Assembly (NCBI GenBank): GCA_003158835.1
Contig: PMLI01000387.1
Location: forward strand, 1-5,594
DNA length: 5,594 nt
DNA from: Acidimicrobiaceae bacterium
Lineage (GTDB): Bacteria > Actinomycetota > Acidimicrobiia > Acidimicrobiales > Palsa-688
Reading direction: 5' to 3'
Under the pieces are notes generated by a model. That model saw only the letters and a program-made list of their open reading frames with translations. It was not told the origin of the DNA and did not search any database. Positions 4,207 through 5,594 of this stretch are shown here, piece after piece. How positions within the stretch are numbered: the stretch's first letter is position 1; every line of letters starts with the position of its first letter. Both the position numbers and the translations under genes were made by a program.

Positions 4207-5594
4207 GTGAAGAGCCAGACCACGAGGCGCGTTCCGGTTTTGCCGGTGCTGGATCTGAGCGACGTAAGTACTTCCAGCACCCCGGGCCGCGGCTCTGGAC
4301 GGCCCCGGGCCTGGCTGTGGTTCCTCGCCTTCGAGACGGTCGTAGCCGTCGTCTACTCCCCGTTCGGGATCCCGTCGGGCAAGCCCCGCATGGTCGGTTT
4401 CATCCCCTGGATGGAATGGAAGGGCCAGGTCCCGGCCTGGGCGGTGCTCGGGCTGTCGGCTGTGGGCGCCATCGTCTACGGCGCCCGCCGGTACCGGCCC
4501 AAGATGCCGGTCGCCTGGTGGTTCATCGGCGCCGGTGTCACCCTTTTCATAACCGGGGACACGATTTACAAGACCTGGCACCAGATTATGGGCCAGCAGA
4601 ACATCCCGTTCCCGTCGTTCATCGACGCCATCTACATCAGCATGTACCCCGTCCTGGCCGTGGGCCTGCTGCTGCTCGTCCGGGCCCGGGTCCCGGGCGG
4701 CGACAAGGCCGGCCTGCTGGACGCGCTCATCATCACCCTCGGCATCGGGCTGCTTTCGTGGATCTTCCTGATCGGGCCCAACGTCCGGGCCCCGGGAGGG
4801 CTGCTCGTCCGTTTGACCGCCGCTGCCTACCCGCTGGGCGACATCCTGCTGCTGGCCATGCTGGCCCACCTGTGGAGCGCCGGAGGCCTGCGCAACCCGG
4901 CCGGGCGGTTGCTGGCCATCGGCACCCTGGGCACCCTGGTGGCCGACTCGGTGTACGGCCTGGCCGGTCTGCACCCGGGCTGGAACTGGCACGACGGCAA
5001 CCCGTTCGACATCGGGTGGGTCGTCTTCTACAGCTGTTGGGGGGCCGCCGCCCTGCACCCGTCGATGCGGCTACTGTCCGAGCGCAGGCCCGTGGCGGCG
5101 TTGCTCACGAGCCGTTCCCGGCTCGCCCTGCTGGGCGCGGTCACGCTCATCGCCCCGGTCGTCCTGCTGGTGGAGACGACGAGCGGGAAGCCCGTGGACG
5201 CCCCGGTCATCGCCGGCGTCGCCGGCATCATGTTCCTCGTGGTGGTCCTGCGGATGTCGGGCGTCGTCGCCGCCCACAAGCAAGCGGTGGCCCGGGAGCA
5301 GGTCCTGCGGCGGGAGGCGGCCGGGCTGGTAGGTGCGCCGGGGCGGTCCGGCATCAACGAGGCGACGGTCCGGGCCGTGAGCGACCTGGTGGGTGGGCAC
5401 GCCGCCGCCTTCTCGGTCAGCCTCGCCATGGCCGACGGGGAGGGCGACTTCAGTGTGGTGGCCGGGCCCAGGACGGCCGACGGCGACCCCCTGTTCGACC
5501 TGAACAGCCTGCCTAGCGATGTGTGGGAGGGCCTCAGCGCCGGCCGCGCCGTGCGCTGTGTGGCGCCGGTCCCGGAGGGCACCCCGCCGCGGCC
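4207..5594 (+). CDS. Multi-pass membrane sensor protein, N-terminal part (3' end outside window)
   Basis: The frame runs from GTG 4207 to the right edge without a stop: 462 complete codons, nearly all ending in G or C. Hydrophobic segments lie near residues 34-51, 76-92, 102-117, 141-159, 168-189, 203-222, 234-252, 266-284, 303-322 and 331-350, about ten membrane helices. A charged helical linker (about 355-372) leads into a soluble part from about 383 that looks like the start of a GAF domain (VRAVSDLVGGHAAAFSVSLA). The segment ITGDTIYKTW and then FIDAIYISMYPVLAVGLLLL resembles the membrane half of actinobacterial GGDEF/EAL proteins, so a cyclic di-GMP enzyme or another signalling output may follow; this is inference. 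No good ribosome binding site precedes the GTG. It is the nearest start upstream of the first helix region with none in frame for at least 100 bases before it; GTG 4246 is an alternative. Confidence 0.75.
   Translation, partial: MKSQTTRRVPVLPVLDLSDVSTSSTPGRGSGRPRAWLWFLAFETVVAVVYSPFGIPSGKPRMVGFIPWMEWKGQVPAWAVLGLSAVGAIVYGARRYRPKMPVAWWFIGAGVTLFITGDTIYKTWHQIMGQQNIPFPSFIDAIYISMYPVLAVGLLLLVRARVPGGDKAGLLDALIITLGIGLLSWIFLIGPNVRAPGGLLVRLTAAAYPLGDILLLAMLAHLWSAGGLRNPAGRLLAIGTLGTLVADSVYGLAGLHPGWNWHDGNPFDIGWVVFYSCWGAAALHPSMRLLSERRPVAALLTSRSRLALLGAVTLIAPVVLLVETTSGKPVDAPVIAGVAGIMFLVVVLRMSGVVAAHKQAVAREQVLRREAAGLVGAPGRSGINEATVRAVSDLVGGHAAAFSVSLAMADGEGDFSVVAGPRTADGDPLFDLNSLPSDVWEGLSAGRAVRCVAPVPEGTPPR

Noticed and set aside
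4177..5058. Minus-strand open frame of 293 codons opposite the membrane sensor gene
   Set aside because: The product is rich in Gln, Asp, Gly, Pro and Arg without any fold signature, as expected for the complement of G/C-rich coding sequence.
4203..5516. Long open frame of 437 codons on the plus strand overlapping the membrane sensor gene
   Set aside because: Its product is an Arg/Gly/Pro/Ala-rich string with no hydrophobic pattern or motif, whereas the overlapping frame from 4207 gives coherent membrane helices and G/C-ending codons. It is a by-product of high GC content.

Overview
This is high-GC DNA (roughly two thirds or more G+C by eye) with a strong G/C preference at third codon positions and several likely GTG starts. 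Both point to an actinobacterium or a similar high-GC soil or environmental bacterium. Nothing in the window fixes the genus. There are no tRNA or rRNA genes, insertion sequences or CRISPR repeats.

Left part (1-3360): a probable catabolic locus. The last 43 codons of an unidentified plus-strand gene run tail to tail into a GntR-family (HutC/UTRA type) regulator on the minus strand, and the two genes overlap by 12 bp. A 210-bp divergent spacer separates the regulator from a probable two-gene plus-strand unit: a small unrecognised reading frame of 66 codons, then a complete D-2-hydroxyacid dehydrogenase of the CtBP-like group that begins 8 bp after it. A zinc-dependent medium-chain alcohol/polyol dehydrogenase lies on the minus strand and converges on the hydroxyacid dehydrogenase, with 54 bp and two strong hairpins at the junction. 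A regulator with an effector-binding UTRA domain beside two NAD-dependent oxidoreductases suggests regulated oxidation of a hydroxy acid, polyol or sugar acid. The substrate cannot be read from the sequence.

Middle (3361-3643): a divergent control region. It holds a perfect 23-bp palindrome beside a TATAAT box in front of the zinc dehydrogenase, a leader hairpin, and further small palindromes in front of the next gene.

Right part (3644-5594): an orphan TatA-type subunit of the twin-arginine protein export system with an Ala/Pro-rich tail. After it come a hairpin that may be a terminator and the first 462 codons of a large multi-pass membrane protein. That protein has about ten hydrophobic segments followed by a helical linker and the start of a possible GAF domain. 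Its layout resembles the membrane sensor half of actinobacterial GGDEF/EAL (cyclic di-GMP) signalling proteins, but the catalytic part is outside the window.

No clearly new system is visible. The points most worth checking are the operator-like palindrome, the small coupled reading frame, and the unfinished membrane sensor.
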